A DNA stretch of 64,000 nucleotides from Mycolicibacterium vulneris (GCF_002104765.1 NZ_NCXM01000028.1:31802-95801), one strand, 5' to 3'; counted from the first letter of the stretch, positions 42,473-51,863 are shown. Notes: generated from the sequence alone by a model not told the origin. Numbers and translations: made by a program.

Positions 42473-43156
42473 ATGACCGCGGCTTTTGCCTCCAGCCCCA
42501 GCCAGGAAACCCGCGCTGAGCAGCTAGAATCGCTTCGCCGTCGGATGGCGAGCATTTCCGGGAAGAAGGCCGGGCCGCATGCCGCCGCGCCCGCCGGGGA
42601 CCTGCTGCCGGACTCGGAGGCTCAGCTGGCCCTCCCGCCGTGGCTGGCCAACCTGCTGCCCACCCCGGTGCCGCGGGGAACGGTCGCGGTGCTCTCCGGT
42701 GCCCGGTCGCTGTTGCTGAGCATGGTGGCCGCCGTCACGGCGGCCGGTGGCAACGCCGCAATCGTCGGCCAGCCGGACATCGGGCTGCTGGCCGCCGCGG
42801 AGATGGGGGCGGACCTGAGCCGGCTCGCGGTGATACCGGATCCCGGCACCGATCCGGTGGAGGTGGCCGCCGTGCTCGTCGACGGCATGGACCTGGTGGT
42901 CCTGGGGCTGGGTGGGCGCCGGGTGCCGCCCACCCGGGCGCGGGCGGTGGTGGCCCGCGCCCGAAACAAGGGCTGCACCCTGCTGGTCACCGGCGGCGAT
43001 TGGCAGGGGGCGCCGACGCGCCTTGCCGCCCGGGTCTGTGGCTATGACATCACCGCGGACGGCCGCCCCGGATTCGGCCGGATCGGCGGGGTGCGGCTGC
43101 AGGTCAGCGGGACGTGCGCGGGACGACGGGTGATGTCCCCGGCGCGAGCCGGTTAA
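42473..43156 (+). CDS. imuA': Mutasome accessory protein ImuA'
   Basis: A 227-residue protein with a RecA-like fold but no Walker A motif (LSGARSLLLSMVAAVTAAGG replaces it). This is the actinobacterial ImuA' type. It is needed with ImuB and DnaE2 for damage-induced mutagenesis. TAGGAGG lies 6 bases before ATG 42473, and the LexA box is 47 bases upstream. imuB follows after 5 bases. Confidence 0.92.
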   Translation: MTAAFASSPSQETRAEQLESLRRRMASISGKKAGPHAAAPAGDLLPDSEAQLALPPWLANLLPTPVPRGTVAVLSGARSLLLSMVAAVTAAGGNAAIVGQPDIGLLAAAEMGADLSRLAVIPDPGTDPVEVAAVLVDGMDLVVLGLGGRRVPPTRARAVVARARNKGCTLLVTGGDWQGAPTRLAARVCGYDITADGRPGFGRIGGVRLQVSGTCAGRRVMSPARAG

Positions 43157-43161
43157 ATATC

Positions 43162-44745
43162 GTGGCTGGTCTTTCTGGCCCTTCCGGCTCAAGGGTTTTG
43201 GCGATCTGGTGCATGGATTGGCCCGCGGTCGCGGCGGCGACGGCCGCGGGCCTGTCCGCGACCGCCCCGATCGCGGTCACGCTGGCCAACCGGGTGATCG
43301 CCTGCTCGTCGGCGGCCCGGGCGGCGGGTGTGCGACGGGGGCTGCGACGCCGGGAGGCGGCGGCTCGGTGCCCGCAGCTGCACGTCACCGCCGCCGACGC
43401 GGACCGCGACGCCCGCTTCTTCGAGGCGGTGATCGCGGCGGTGGACGACCTGGTGCCCCGCGCCGAGGTGCTGCGGCCCGGCCTCCTGGTGCTGCCGGTG
43501 CGCGGGGCGGCCCGTTATTTCGGGTCCGAGGCCACCGCCGCCGAACGGCTGATCGATGCGGTTGCCGCGGCCGGTGCCGAGTGTCAGGCCGGGGTCGCCG
43601 ACCAGCTGTCCACCGCGGTCTTCGCGGCGCGGGCGGGCCGGGTCGTCGAGCCGGGGGGTGACGCGAAGTTTTTGTCGGTGCTGTCCATCCGGCAACTTGC
43701 CACCGAGCCGAGCCTATCCGGCGCCGGCCGCGAAGAGCTGACGGACCTGTTGTGGCGGATGGGGATTCGCACCATCGGGCAGTTCGCCGCGCTGTCGCGC
43801 AGCGACGTGGCTTCCCGGTTCGGCGCCGACGGGGTGACCGCGCACCGGTTGGCCCGCGGCGAACCCGAGCGGCCGCCGTCCGGCCGGGAGCCGCCGGCCG
43901 AACTCGAGGCCGTGCTGGACTGCGATCCGCCGATCGACCGGGTCGATGCCGCGGCGTTCGCCGGGCGCTCACTGGCCGGCAGGCTGCACCAGACGCTGAT
44001 GGCCGCCGGCGTGGGATGCACCCGGCTGGCCATCCACGCCGTCACCGCCAACGGCGAAGAACTGCACCGGGTGTGGCGGTGCGCCGAGCCGTTGACCGAG
44101 GACGCCACCGCCGACCGGGTGCGCTGGCAGCTGGACGGATGGCTGAGCAGCCGCACCGCACACAATCCCCGCCCCACGGCCGCGGTGACGCTGTTGCGGC
44201 TCAACGCGGTTGAGGTGGTGTCCGCCGAGGCGCTGCAGTTGCCGCTCTGGGGCGGCCTGGGCGAGGAGGACAGGCTGCGGGCCCGCCGGGCGCTGGTGCG
44301 GGTGCAGGGCCTGCTTGGCCCGGAGGCGGTGCGCGTGCCGGTGCTGTCCGGCGGGCGCGGCCCGGCCGAGCGCATCACGCTGATCCCGCTCGGTGACGAG
44401 CCGGTACCGCGGGCCGATCCCGATCCGCCGTGGCCCGGCCGGCTGCCCGAGCCGTCACCGGCGGTGTTGCTGGACGACCCGGTGGAACTGCTTGACGCCC
44501 AAGGAAACCCGGTACGGGTGACCATCCGGGGGCTGTTCTCCGCCGACCCCGCGCGCATGATCGCCCACGGTCGCGACGAGCGGCTGTGCTGGTGGTCCGG
44601 CCCCTGGCCGGTCGACGAGCGATGGTGGGATCCCGAATTGAGTAAGGGCCGCACCGCCCGCGCCCAGGTGTTGCTGGAGAGCGAGCGTGCGCTGCTGCTG
44701 TGCTATCGCCAGCGACGCTGGTATGTGGAGGGGAGTTATGAATAG
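43162..44745 (+). CDS. imuB: Y-family polymerase-like mutasome hub ImuB
   Basis: A 527-residue Y-family homologue without catalytic carboxylates: the place of the polymerase SxDEx motif reads LLVLPVRGAARYFG. A QLPLWG beta-clamp-binding motif at residues 359-364 is retained, as known for mycobacterial ImuB, which tethers DnaE2 and ImuA' to the clamp. Helix-hairpin-helix and little-finger parts precede it, and a roughly 160-residue C-terminal interaction region follows. The start GTG 43162 gives the expected length; a GTG at 43114 inside imuA' is rejected. Confidence 0.95.
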   Translation: MAGLSGPSGSRVLAIWCMDWPAVAAATAAGLSATAPIAVTLANRVIACSSAARAAGVRRGLRRREAAARCPQLHVTAADADRDARFFEAVIAAVDDLVPRAEVLRPGLLVLPVRGAARYFGSEATAAERLIDAVAAAGAECQAGVADQLSTAVFAARAGRVVEPGGDAKFLSVLSIRQLATEPSLSGAGREELTDLLWRMGIRTIGQFAALSRSDVASRFGADGVTAHRLARGEPERPPSGREPPAELEAVLDCDPPIDRVDAAAFAGRSLAGRLHQTLMAAGVGCTRLAIHAVTANGEELHRVWRCAEPLTEDATADRVRWQLDGWLSSRTAHNPRPTAAVTLLRLNAVEVVSAEALQLPLWGGLGEEDRLRARRALVRVQGLLGPEAVRVPVLSGGRGPAERITLIPLGDEPVPRADPDPPWPGRLPEPSPAVLLDDPVELLDAQGNPVRVTIRGLFSADPARMIAHGRDERLCWWSGPWPVDERWWDPELSKGRTARAQVLLESERALLLCYRQRRWYVEGSYE

Positions 44746-44762
44746 TCTTGCGGTACAGCGTA

Positions 44763-45914
44763 TTACACGCGACACAACACGTCGGGGGTCAGGTCATTGA
44801 GCGAGGGATACCCGTCGACGGCCATGATCAGGTCCGCTTCGGCCAGCAGCGAGCGCAGCACGTGCACGATGCCGTCCACGCCACCGACGGCCAGCCCGTA
44901 GGCGTAGGGGCGGCCGATCCCCACGGCGGTCGCGCCCAGCGCGAGCGCCTTGATAATGTCGGCGCCGCCACGCACTCCCGAGTCGAACAGCACCGGCATC
45001 CCGTCGGCGGCCTCGATCACCGCGGGCAGGCAATCCAGGCAGGGCAGGCCGCCGTTGGCTTGCCTGCCGCCGTGGTTGGAGCAGTAAATGCCATCCACGC
45101 CAATGTCTTTGGCGCGGCGTACGTCGTCGGGATGGCAAATGCCCTTGACCATCAGCGGCAGGCTGGTCTCGGACCGCAGCCATTCCAGGTCCGACCACCG
45201 GAACGGCCCGCCGAAGATCGGCAGCTTGCGCACCGCCGCCTCGGTGGCGTCTTCGCCGCGGCTCAGGTTTGCGCGAAAAACCGGATCGCTGGTGTAGTTG
45301 GCCAGGCAGCCGCTGGGCACCTGCGGGTAGTTCCCGCCCTTCAGGTCGCGGGGGCGCCAGCCGGTGACCCACGTGTCGAGGGTGACGGCGATGCCCTTGA
45401 AGCCGGCCGCCTCGGCGCGGTGCACCAGGCTGGCGGCCATCTTGCGGTCCGGCGGCGTGTAGAGCTGGAAGAACGCCGGGGTATCGCCGAGCTCGGCGGC
45501 GAGGTCTTCCATCGGGTCCGCGGACAGCGTCCCGACGAAAAACGGCACACCGGTGCGGACCGAGGCCCGCGCGCACAGCATGTCGCCGTGGCCGTCCCGG
45601 TCGCACACCCCAATGACGCCGATGGGCGCCATGAAGATCGGGGAGGGGAACCTGATGCCGAACAGCTCGATCGACATGTCCCGCTCCTCGGGGGCGATCC
45701 CCATCCGCGGGTACAACCCCCAGCGCTTGAACGCCTCGCAGTTGGCGCGCTGGGTGTGTTCGTCGCCGGCGCCGCCGGCCACGTATCCCAGCACTTTCGG
45801 GGTCATCGCCGCCGACGCCTTCTTCTCCAGCTCCTCGAACCTGATCGGATACTGGGGCTGATTGCCATGCAGCGACTGGTCGTACAGCTCGTTTTGATAA
45901 TCGGCGAAAGCCAT
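44763..45914 (-). CDS. Lactate 2-monooxygenase-like FMN enzyme
   Basis: A 383-residue FMN-dependent alpha-hydroxyacid oxidase. VLGYVAGGAGDEHTQRANCEAFKRWGL, APIGVIGVCDRDGHGD and SNHGGRQANGGLP (active-site His and Arg) strongly resemble M. smegmatis lactate 2-monooxygenase, which turns lactate and O2 into acetate, CO2 and water. FMN contacts and DSGVRGGADIIKALALGATAVGIGRPY complete the barrel. The start ATG 45914 is chosen because of homology; the frame is open further upstream but the extension is low-complexity. It lies downstream of the KasB-like gene in the same direction and converges with imuB. Confidence 0.9.
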   Translation of the reverse strand: MAFADYQNELYDQSLHGNQPQYPIRFEELEKKASAAMTPKVLGYVAGGAGDEHTQRANCEAFKRWGLYPRMGIAPEERDMSIELFGIRFPSPIFMAPIGVIGVCDRDGHGDMLCARASVRTGVPFFVGTLSADPMEDLAAELGDTPAFFQLYTPPDRKMAASLVHRAEAAGFKGIAVTLDTWVTGWRPRDLKGGNYPQVPSGCLANYTSDPVFRANLSRGEDATEAAVRKLPIFGGPFRWSDLEWLRSETSLPLMVKGICHPDDVRRAKDIGVDGIYCSNHGGRQANGGLPCLDCLPAVIEAADGMPVLFDSGVRGGADIIKALALGATAVGIGRPYAYGLAVGGVDGIVHVLRSLLAEADLIMAVDGYPSLNDLTPDVLCRV

Positions 45915-45984
45915 AGTCGCTGACTTCCCCGTGCCTGGATCACCAAACGAGCGCTGGGATCCGGCCCCGCCGCCTACGCCGCCG

Positions 45985-47238
45985 TCAATAGCGTCCGAAG
46001 ACGATGGCCACGTTGTGTCCGCCGAAGCCGAAGGAGTTGTTGATCGCGTACTCGTAGTTGCCGGGACGGGGCTTGCCGGCCACGACATCGAGGTCGATTT
46101 CGGGGTCGAGATTTTCCAGGTTGAGCGTGGGTGGGACCACCTGGTCGCGCAGGGCGAGCACGGTCAGGATGGATTCCACCGCACCGACCGCACCCACCGA
46201 GTGACCCAGGGCGGCCTTGGGTGCGTAGACGGCCGGCTTATGGCTGCCCAGCGCATTGTTGATGGCCTTGGCCTCGGCGAGATCGCCAACCACGGTTCCA
46301 GTCGCGTGGGCATTCACGTGGTCGATATCGCCCGGTGTCAGCCCGGCGCGCTGAATCGCCCGGGTCATCGCATGCCCGGCGCGTTCGCCGGTGGGGTCAG
46401 GGGCCATCATCTGATAGCCGTCGGAGGTGATGCCCGCGCCCATGATGCGGGCCAAAATGTCGGCGCCACGAGCTTTGGCGTGCTCTTCGGTTTCGATGAC
46501 CATCAGCGCCCCGGCTTCGCCGAACACGAAGCCGTCGCGGTCCTTATCAAAGGGGCGGCAGGCGCCGACCGGGTCGTCGTTCTTGGACGACAACAGGGTG
46601 CCCATCTGGGCGAACGCCGCGATCGGCACCGCTTCGATCCTGGCCTCGACGCCGCCGCAGATTGCGATGTCGGCCTCGCCGAGCACGATCTGCTGCCAGG
46701 CACGAGCGATGCCCTCGGAGCCGGACGCGCACGCCGACGCCGCGGTGATCGCACCGGCCCTGGCGTGCCGCTCCAGCCCCACCGTCGCGGCGGCGCCGTT
46801 GGGCATAAATCTCTGGATCCCGAGCGGGTAGACGGCCTTGAGGCCACGAGCGCGCATGTCGTCGTAGCTGAAGACCAACTCTTCCGAGGGACCCATACCG
46901 GTGCCGATGGACACCAACAAGCGGTTGCCGTCGACCTCGGGATCCCCGACGTTCTCCCAAACCCGCCGGCCCAGAATGATGGACATCCGCTGCAGATGAG
47001 CGGTCCGACGCAGCTCGACGCGGGTGAGCTGGCTGTCGAATTCCTCCAGCAAATGCCCGCCGATGCGCACCGGCAGGTCAAACTCCTCGACGAACGGGTC
47101 CTCGAGCCTGCGGATACCGCTTTGGCTGTCCAGCAACAGCTTCCAGGTGGTTTCGACATCAGTTGCCAGCGCGGTCGTCATGGCGACGCCGGTGACGACG
47201 ACATTCGGCAGCGTTTTACCGGTAACCAGCTCCGTCAT
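45985..47238 (-). CDS. KasB-like beta-ketoacyl-ACP synthase, stand-alone paralog
   Basis: A 417-residue condensing enzyme. The Cys-His-His triad is intact: Cys170 in SACASGSEG, His311 in VNAHATGT and His346 in ALGHSVGAVGA, with Lys341 before it. The N-terminus MTELVTGKTLPNVVVTGVAM and EEFDLPVRIGGHLLEEFD are very close to KasB, which elongates meromycolate chains in FAS-II. The true kasA-kasB lie in a fabD-acpM-kasA-kasB-accD6 operon; none of those neighbours is here, so this is an extra copy. AGGGAAGGG lies upstream of ATG 47238. The lactate monooxygenase gene follows after 70 bases. Confidence 0.9.
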   Translation of the reverse strand: MTELVTGKTLPNVVVTGVAMTTALATDVETTWKLLLDSQSGIRRLEDPFVEEFDLPVRIGGHLLEEFDSQLTRVELRRTAHLQRMSIILGRRVWENVGDPEVDGNRLLVSIGTGMGPSEELVFSYDDMRARGLKAVYPLGIQRFMPNGAAATVGLERHARAGAITAASACASGSEGIARAWQQIVLGEADIAICGGVEARIEAVPIAAFAQMGTLLSSKNDDPVGACRPFDKDRDGFVFGEAGALMVIETEEHAKARGADILARIMGAGITSDGYQMMAPDPTGERAGHAMTRAIQRAGLTPGDIDHVNAHATGTVVGDLAEAKAINNALGSHKPAVYAPKAALGHSVGAVGAVESILTVLALRDQVVPPTLNLENLDPEIDLDVVAGKPRPGNYEYAINNSFGFGGHNVAIVFGRY

Positions 47239-47424
47239 GACTCACGAAACCCTTCCCTGCTCAGAGCCCGTTAACGCCTGACGCCCCTGCGCGTCACCTC
47301 TCTACCAAATATCAACCTAGCGTTCCTGCCGCAGACACTCTATAAACTTTCGACTTTTCGTTTGGTGGCCGAACTTTCGCTACCGCGGACTCAATCGAAT
47401 TCGTTCCGCTTGCGCCATCAGCCT
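47239..47424. other. Upstream region of the KasB-like gene
   Basis: This stretch is AT-rich for the genome, especially 47300-47400. It includes TATAGA on the minus strand (47339-47344) that could be a -10 for the KasB-like gene. No -35, operator or coding frame is convincing. Confidence 0.4.
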
Positions 47425-47808
47425 TCAGCCGCCGGGCAGGGCGCCCACCACGGTGCGGGCCAGCCGGTCGCGGTGCGCCCAGGATCCGGGTGACGACGAG
47501 CGCCTTGCGGTCGACCTGCACCCCGTGGATGTCAACCCCAGCCCGGAGGTGCTCGCGGCCGGGGTCTGGGTCGACACCGTGCACTCGGCGACCGCGCTCG
47601 GCCTGGCCGTGGTCGACCGGCGCCGCGCTCGCGGTGGGGTCACCGACGCCCTCGTCGCGGCGTCGTGGGCCGGGTTGGGCTGGCCGCCACCTGCGCGCCG
47701 GAAAGGCCCGGACCGACAGTGTGCGCGGCCGCGAGCACCTCGTTGGGGGCGGCCAAAGGCAGCACCCCCCGCCCCCGCCCGGATCAGCTCGATCGCACGA
47801 ATCTTCAT
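47425..47808 (-). pseudogene. Probable decayed gene downstream of iunH
   Basis: An ATG at 47808 overlaps the iunH stop (ATGA), as expected for a coupled downstream gene, and begins MKIRAIELIRAG. After about 15 codons protein-like sequence continues only in the next frame (LPLAAPNEVLAAAHTVGPGLSG), and later frames look coding on either strand; the minus frame ends HRDRLARTVVGALPGG. Strong third-position GC in several frames suggests a former gene broken by frameshifts. I cannot name the original protein. Confidence 0.4.
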
Positions 47809-48839
47809 CCGTCGCCCCCTATTCGACGTGCAAACGGCCCCACCCGTTCGATGAACCGATCGAAGAATGCCGCCGCATCGACGTCAATCCCGATGAGCGC
47901 GTTGGGTTCTCGACGGTCCGACCAGTCGGTCACCGTCATCGCGCGGGTCAGGGTTCCGGTCAGCTCGATATCCACCGTCGCCGGACGCGTCGTGACCAGC
48001 CCGGGATCCAGCGCGACGGCAGCGGCCAGCGGATCATGCATGTGTGCCTGATACCCGTGGCCGAGTTCATGATAGGCCTCCAGGTAGAACCGCATCGCGT
48101 CCTCGATCACCCGAATCAGCGGGTTGGACGCCGTCGACCGGGTTCCGGCGGCGTCGTGTTCGCTCAGCCGCGTCGTCGTCGACTCCGCGGCCGCCGCCAG
48201 CCGCGCTAGATGATCGGGCGTCATCGCCACCTTGCGGGTCAGATCCAGGCCGCACAGAATCGGGAGCTGCTGTCGCCCAACGTTTTCCGGACACCACGCC
48301 GCCAGCACCTCGGCCGCCGCCTCGGGGTCGACGCTGATGTTCCACTCCGCCACGGCGGTGGTGTTGCCCCGGTGGTCGTAGGACCCGCCCATGATCACCA
48401 GCCGTTTCAGCAGCGCCGGCAGCTCGGGCTCGGCGCGCAGTGCCAGCGCCAGGTTGGTCAGCGGGCCGGTCGCCACGCCGATCAGCTCACCGGGACAGGC
48501 GCGCGCGGCGCGCACCCAGGCGTCGGCCGAGGTGTAGTCGGTGAGCCGGTGGGAGCCCGGTGGCAGGTCGGCGTAGCCCAATCCCCTGGGGCCGTGGACT
48601 TTTGACGGCAGCCGCATCGGTCCTGTCAGGGTTTCCCCGGAACCCTTGGAGACCGGTATGCCGGTGCGCTCGCAAAGCGCCAGCAGGCCAAGATTGTTTT
48701 CGCAAACCTGCTCCACCCCAACGTTTCCCCCGGTCGAGGCGATGCCGATCACTTCGGTGTCCGGGCTGGCGAACAGGTATATCAGCGCCAGCGCGTCATC
48801 CACGCCGGTATCGACGTCGACGAAGACGGGGGAGTTCAT
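47805..48839 (-). CDS. iunH: Inosine-uridine preferring nucleoside hydrolase family protein
   Basis: A 344-residue hydrolase. The calcium-binding signature FVDVDTGVDDALAL is at residues 6-19, STGGNVGVEQ follows, and ATGPLTNLALAL and the C-terminal MHDPLAAAVAL (Ca ligand Asp) are present. The enzyme splits ribonucleosides into base and ribose. ATG 48839 is chosen; TATGTT lies 7 bases upstream, and GGAG in that gap could also act as a ribosome site. It is divergent from cmaA1. Confidence 0.92.
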   Translation of the reverse strand: MNSPVFVDVDTGVDDALALIYLFASPDTEVIGIASTGGNVGVEQVCENNLGLLALCERTGIPVSKGSGETLTGPMRLPSKVHGPRGLGYADLPPGSHRLTDYTSADAWVRAARACPGELIGVATGPLTNLALALRAEPELPALLKRLVIMGGSYDHRGNTTAVAEWNISVDPEAAAEVLAAWCPENVGRQQLPILCGLDLTRKVAMTPDHLARLAAAAESTTTRLSEHDAAGTRSTASNPLIRVIEDAMRFYLEAYHELGHGYQAHMHDPLAAAVALDPGLVTTRPATVDIELTGTLTRAMTVTDWSDRREPNALIGIDVDAAAFFDRFIERVGPFARRIGGDG

Positions 48840-48846
48840 CGACTCC

Positions 48847-48872
48847 AACATACTCAATTCGGCGACTAGGCT
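48847..48872. promoter_or_regulatory. Divergent -10 elements for iunH and cmaA1
   Basis: On the minus strand TATGTT (48847-48852) ends 7 bases before the iunH ATG. On the plus strand TAGGCT (48867-48872) ends 6 bases before the cmaA1 ATG. The two start codons are only 39 bases apart. Confidence 0.45.
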
Positions 48873-48878
48873 GGCACG

Positions 48879-49766
48879 ATGCCAACCACGTCGGAGCCCC
48901 CCAAGGGAACTGATCTAACGCCGCACTTCGACGATGTGCAGGCCCACTACGACCTGTCGGACGAATTCTTCCGGCTATTCCTCGACCCGACCCAGACCTA
49001 CAGCTGCGCCTACTTCGAGCGCGAGGATATGACGCTGGAAGAGGCGCAGATCGCCAAGATCGACCTTGCGCTCGGCAAACTCGGGCTGCAGCCGGGCAAG
49101 ACGTTGCTCGACGTCGGCTGCGGTTGGGGCGCCACCATGATGCGCGCCCAGGAGAAGTACGACGTCAACGTCGTCGGCCTCACCCTGAGCCGCAACCAGG
49201 CCGAGCACGTCGAGCAGCTGATCGCGAAGTCCGGGAGCTCTCGCTCGGCCCGGGTCCTGCTGGAGGGCTGGGAGAAGTTCGACGAGCCGGTGGACCGGAT
49301 CGTCAGCATCGGCGCCTTCGAGCACTTCGGCCACGAGCGCTACGACGCGTTCTTCACCCTGGCGCACGACCTGCTGCCCGACGACGGGGTCATGCTGCTG
49401 CACACCATCACCGGGCTGCACCCGACGGAGATGGTCGAACGTGGCATGCCGATCTCGTTTGCGTTCGCCCGGTTCATCAAATTCATGGTCACCGAGATCT
49501 TTCCGGGCGGGCGCCTGCCGTCGATACCGATGGTGGAGGAGCGGGCCACCGCGAACGGTTTCACGGTGAGCCGGGTGCAGTCGCTGCAGCCGCACTACGC
49601 CAAGACGCTCGACATCTGGGCCGCCGCGCTGCAGGCCCACAAGGACGAGGCCATCGCACTGCAGTCCGAGGAAGTCTACGAGCGGTACATGAAATACCTG
49701 ACCGGTTGCGCCGACGCGTTCCGGGTCGGATACATCGACGTCAACCAGTTCACGCTGCAGAAGTGA
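48879..49766 (+). CDS. cmaA1: Cyclopropane mycolic acid synthase
   Basis: A 295-residue SAM-dependent enzyme that adds a cyclopropane ring to mycolic acid chains. DDVQAHYDLSDEFFRLFLDP at the N-terminus, TYSCAYFER, the SAM loop LLDVGCGWGATMMRA, SIGAFEHFGHERYD and YMKYLTGCADAFRVGYIDV at the end are characteristic. Among the cmaA/mmaA/pcaA group the position between iunH and acrA1 identifies it as the cmaA1 locus; exact ring specificity cannot be read from sequence. It has a leaderless start. Confidence 0.93.
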   Translation: MPTTSEPPKGTDLTPHFDDVQAHYDLSDEFFRLFLDPTQTYSCAYFEREDMTLEEAQIAKIDLALGKLGLQPGKTLLDVGCGWGATMMRAQEKYDVNVVGLTLSRNQAEHVEQLIAKSGSSRSARVLLEGWEKFDEPVDRIVSIGAFEHFGHERYDAFFTLAHDLLPDDGVMLLHTITGLHPTEMVERGMPISFAFARFIKFMVTEIFPGGRLPSIPMVEERATANGFTVSRVQSLQPHYAKTLDIWAAALQAHKDEAIALQSEEVYERYMKYLTGCADAFRVGYIDVNQFTLQK

Positions 49767-51773
49767 CTACCAGTGCACGCCGGGCACCAGGCGGACCAGC
49801 CGCTTGATCGGACGGGGTGTCCGGATGCCCCGAGTGACGGCGCGCACCGGCCGGCGGGGCCTGCGGCGTGCGGTGCGCGGAGCCGGAGCGGGTTCGGCGG
49901 TTTGCCCGCGCGCCGCGGCCGAATCCGGATAACCGAGATAGAGCTGGTGCAGCACGCGCCGCGATGTCCGCGGGGCGAAGTAATTGCCGGCCTCGGCGAG
50001 CGTGCCCAGCGGGGTGTCGATGCGGGCCGGCTTTTCCACCAGCCCGCGCACCACCATTGCCGCCGCGCGCTCGGGGCTGATCGCCGGCACCGGGTTGAGC
50101 CGGTGCGACGGCACGATCATGGGGGTGCGCACCAGTGGCATATGGATATTGGTGAACGTGATGTGGTCGGACAGCACCTCCGAACCCACCACGTCGGAGA
50201 ACGCATCCAGCGCGGCCTTGCTCGGCAGGTAGGAGCTGTACTTGGGGTTGCGTGCCTGCACCCCGGCGCTCGACACGTTGACGATGTGACCGAACCGGCG
50301 CTCGCGCCAGTGCGGTAGCAGCGCCAGCACCATCCGCACCGCGCCGAAGTAGTTGACCGCCATCACCCGTTCGTAATCGTGCAGCCGGTCGGTGGAGTTG
50401 ACCACCGAGCGACGGATCGACCGGCCGGCGTTGTTCACCAGGTAGTCGACGTGGTCGAAGCGGCCCAGGATGTCCTTGACCGTGTGTTCCACCGACGCCG
50501 AATCGGTGACATCGCAGGTAAAGGCATGGGCGACACCACCTTTGGCGCGGATCTCATCGACCAGCGCATCGAGCGCCTCGCCGTTGCGGGCCAGCGCGAA
50601 CACGGTGGCGCCCCGCTCGGCGATCGCGATGGCCGCGGCCCGGCCGATGCCGCTGGACGCGCCGGTGATGATGACGTGGCGGCCCTGCAACGGTCCCTGC
50701 GGATCGTCGCGGCGCGCGCGATCCGGATCGAGGTGCTCCGCCCAGTACCGCCACAGCGTGGGCGCGTAATCGGCGAACTCCGGAACGCTGATCCCGGTGC
50801 CCTTCAAGGCATTTCGCGTCTTCTCGCTGACAAAGGTGGGCGCCAGGTCGACGACGTCGAGCACCTCGGCGGGGATGCCCAGCTGGGTGGCCGCCATGTT
50901 GCGCAGCACCCTGGCGCGCCCGCGCACCTTGAGCACAGGGGCGGCCACCGAGCGCGGCAGCGACCCGCGCAGCGGCGGCAGTCCGGCCGCCTTGGCCACG
51001 CCGCGGTAGATGCCGCGAAGCCCGATGGTCTTCTCCGCGGTCAGGTGGAACGTCTGCCCGTCACGGCCGTCGGCGTGCATCAGCGCGACCAGGGCGTCCA
51101 CGACGTAGTTGACCGGGACGATGTTGGTGCGGCCGATGTCGGGCAGCAGCATCGGAGTCAGCGACGGCAGCACCGCCAGCTTGGCCAGCACGCCGAAGAA
51201 GTAATAGGGGCCGTCGACCTTGTCCATCTCGCCGGTGCGTGAATCGCCCACCACCACCGCGGGGCGGTAGATGCGGTGCCGCAGCCCGGGCGCCGAGCGC
51301 ACCAGCAGCTCGGCCTCGAACTTGGTCTGGTGATAGGGCGTCGGCAGCTGCTGGCCGACGTCGAAGTCGTCCTCGGTGTATTCGCCGGCGAAATCACCGG
51401 CCACGGCGATCGACGAGACGTGGTGCAACGTCGCGTCCAGCCGTTGCGCCAGCGCGATCACCGCGCGGGTGCCCTCGACGTTGCTGGCCCGCTGCTCGGG
51501 TTCACCGGCGGTGATGTCGTAGATCGCCGCGCAGTGCACCACGTGCTCGATCTCGCCCAGCTCGGCGAGGACCTCGTCGCCCAGCTCCAGCTCCGGCAGC
51601 GCGCCGACCAGCGGTTTCACCCGTTCGCCCCAGCGTTCCGCGAGCCGCTCGAAGCGGCCCAGCGACTGCCGTCGCACGAGCACCCACACCTGCGCGTCAG
51701 GGCACGATTCCACAAGATGAGACACGACACGGCGACCAATAAACCCGGTACCGCCGGTAACGACATACCGCAT
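49767..51773 (-). CDS. acrA1: Fatty acyl-CoA reductase, two-domain
   Basis: A 668-residue protein. The N-terminal NAD-dependent extended SDR domain (about 1-370) begins MRYVVTGGTGFIGRRVV and has the active-site YHQTKFE. The C-terminal short-chain dehydrogenase domain (about 375-600) has VIITGASSGIGRAAA and the catalytic YSSYLPSKAALDAF. This fusion reduces acyl-CoA or acyl-ACP to aldehyde, and in mycobacteria is linked to wax-ester or mycolate-motif metabolism. The tail is basic (RTARRRPRRPVRA). The start ATG 51773 begins at the fold; a GTG 30 bases upstream is possible. It converges with cmaA1. Confidence 0.92.
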   Translation of the reverse strand: MRYVVTGGTGFIGRRVVSHLVESCPDAQVWVLVRRQSLGRFERLAERWGERVKPLVGALPELELGDEVLAELGEIEHVVHCAAIYDITAGEPEQRASNVEGTRAVIALAQRLDATLHHVSSIAVAGDFAGEYTEDDFDVGQQLPTPYHQTKFEAELLVRSAPGLRHRIYRPAVVVGDSRTGEMDKVDGPYYFFGVLAKLAVLPSLTPMLLPDIGRTNIVPVNYVVDALVALMHADGRDGQTFHLTAEKTIGLRGIYRGVAKAAGLPPLRGSLPRSVAAPVLKVRGRARVLRNMAATQLGIPAEVLDVVDLAPTFVSEKTRNALKGTGISVPEFADYAPTLWRYWAEHLDPDRARRDDPQGPLQGRHVIITGASSGIGRAAAIAIAERGATVFALARNGEALDALVDEIRAKGGVAHAFTCDVTDSASVEHTVKDILGRFDHVDYLVNNAGRSIRRSVVNSTDRLHDYERVMAVNYFGAVRMVLALLPHWRERRFGHIVNVSSAGVQARNPKYSSYLPSKAALDAFSDVVGSEVLSDHITFTNIHMPLVRTPMIVPSHRLNPVPAISPERAAAMVVRGLVEKPARIDTPLGTLAEAGNYFAPRTSRRVLHQLYLGYPDSAAARGQTAEPAPAPRTARRRPRRPVRAVTRGIRTPRPIKRLVRLVPGVHW

Positions 51774-51863
51774 GAAGACATGGTGGCGGTGGTAGCCGCG
51801 CACGTCAACTGCCGGTCTTCAGCAGGGGAGAGCTAGTTGGATGTGCCGCGCTTGCGATCGCCA

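Noticed and set aside
47453..47854. A rightward gene of 133 codons in the decayed stretch
   Set aside because: Parts look coding, but there is no ribosome site, the end crosses into the iunH gene, and the coupled minus-strand ATG suggests decay of a leftward gene instead.
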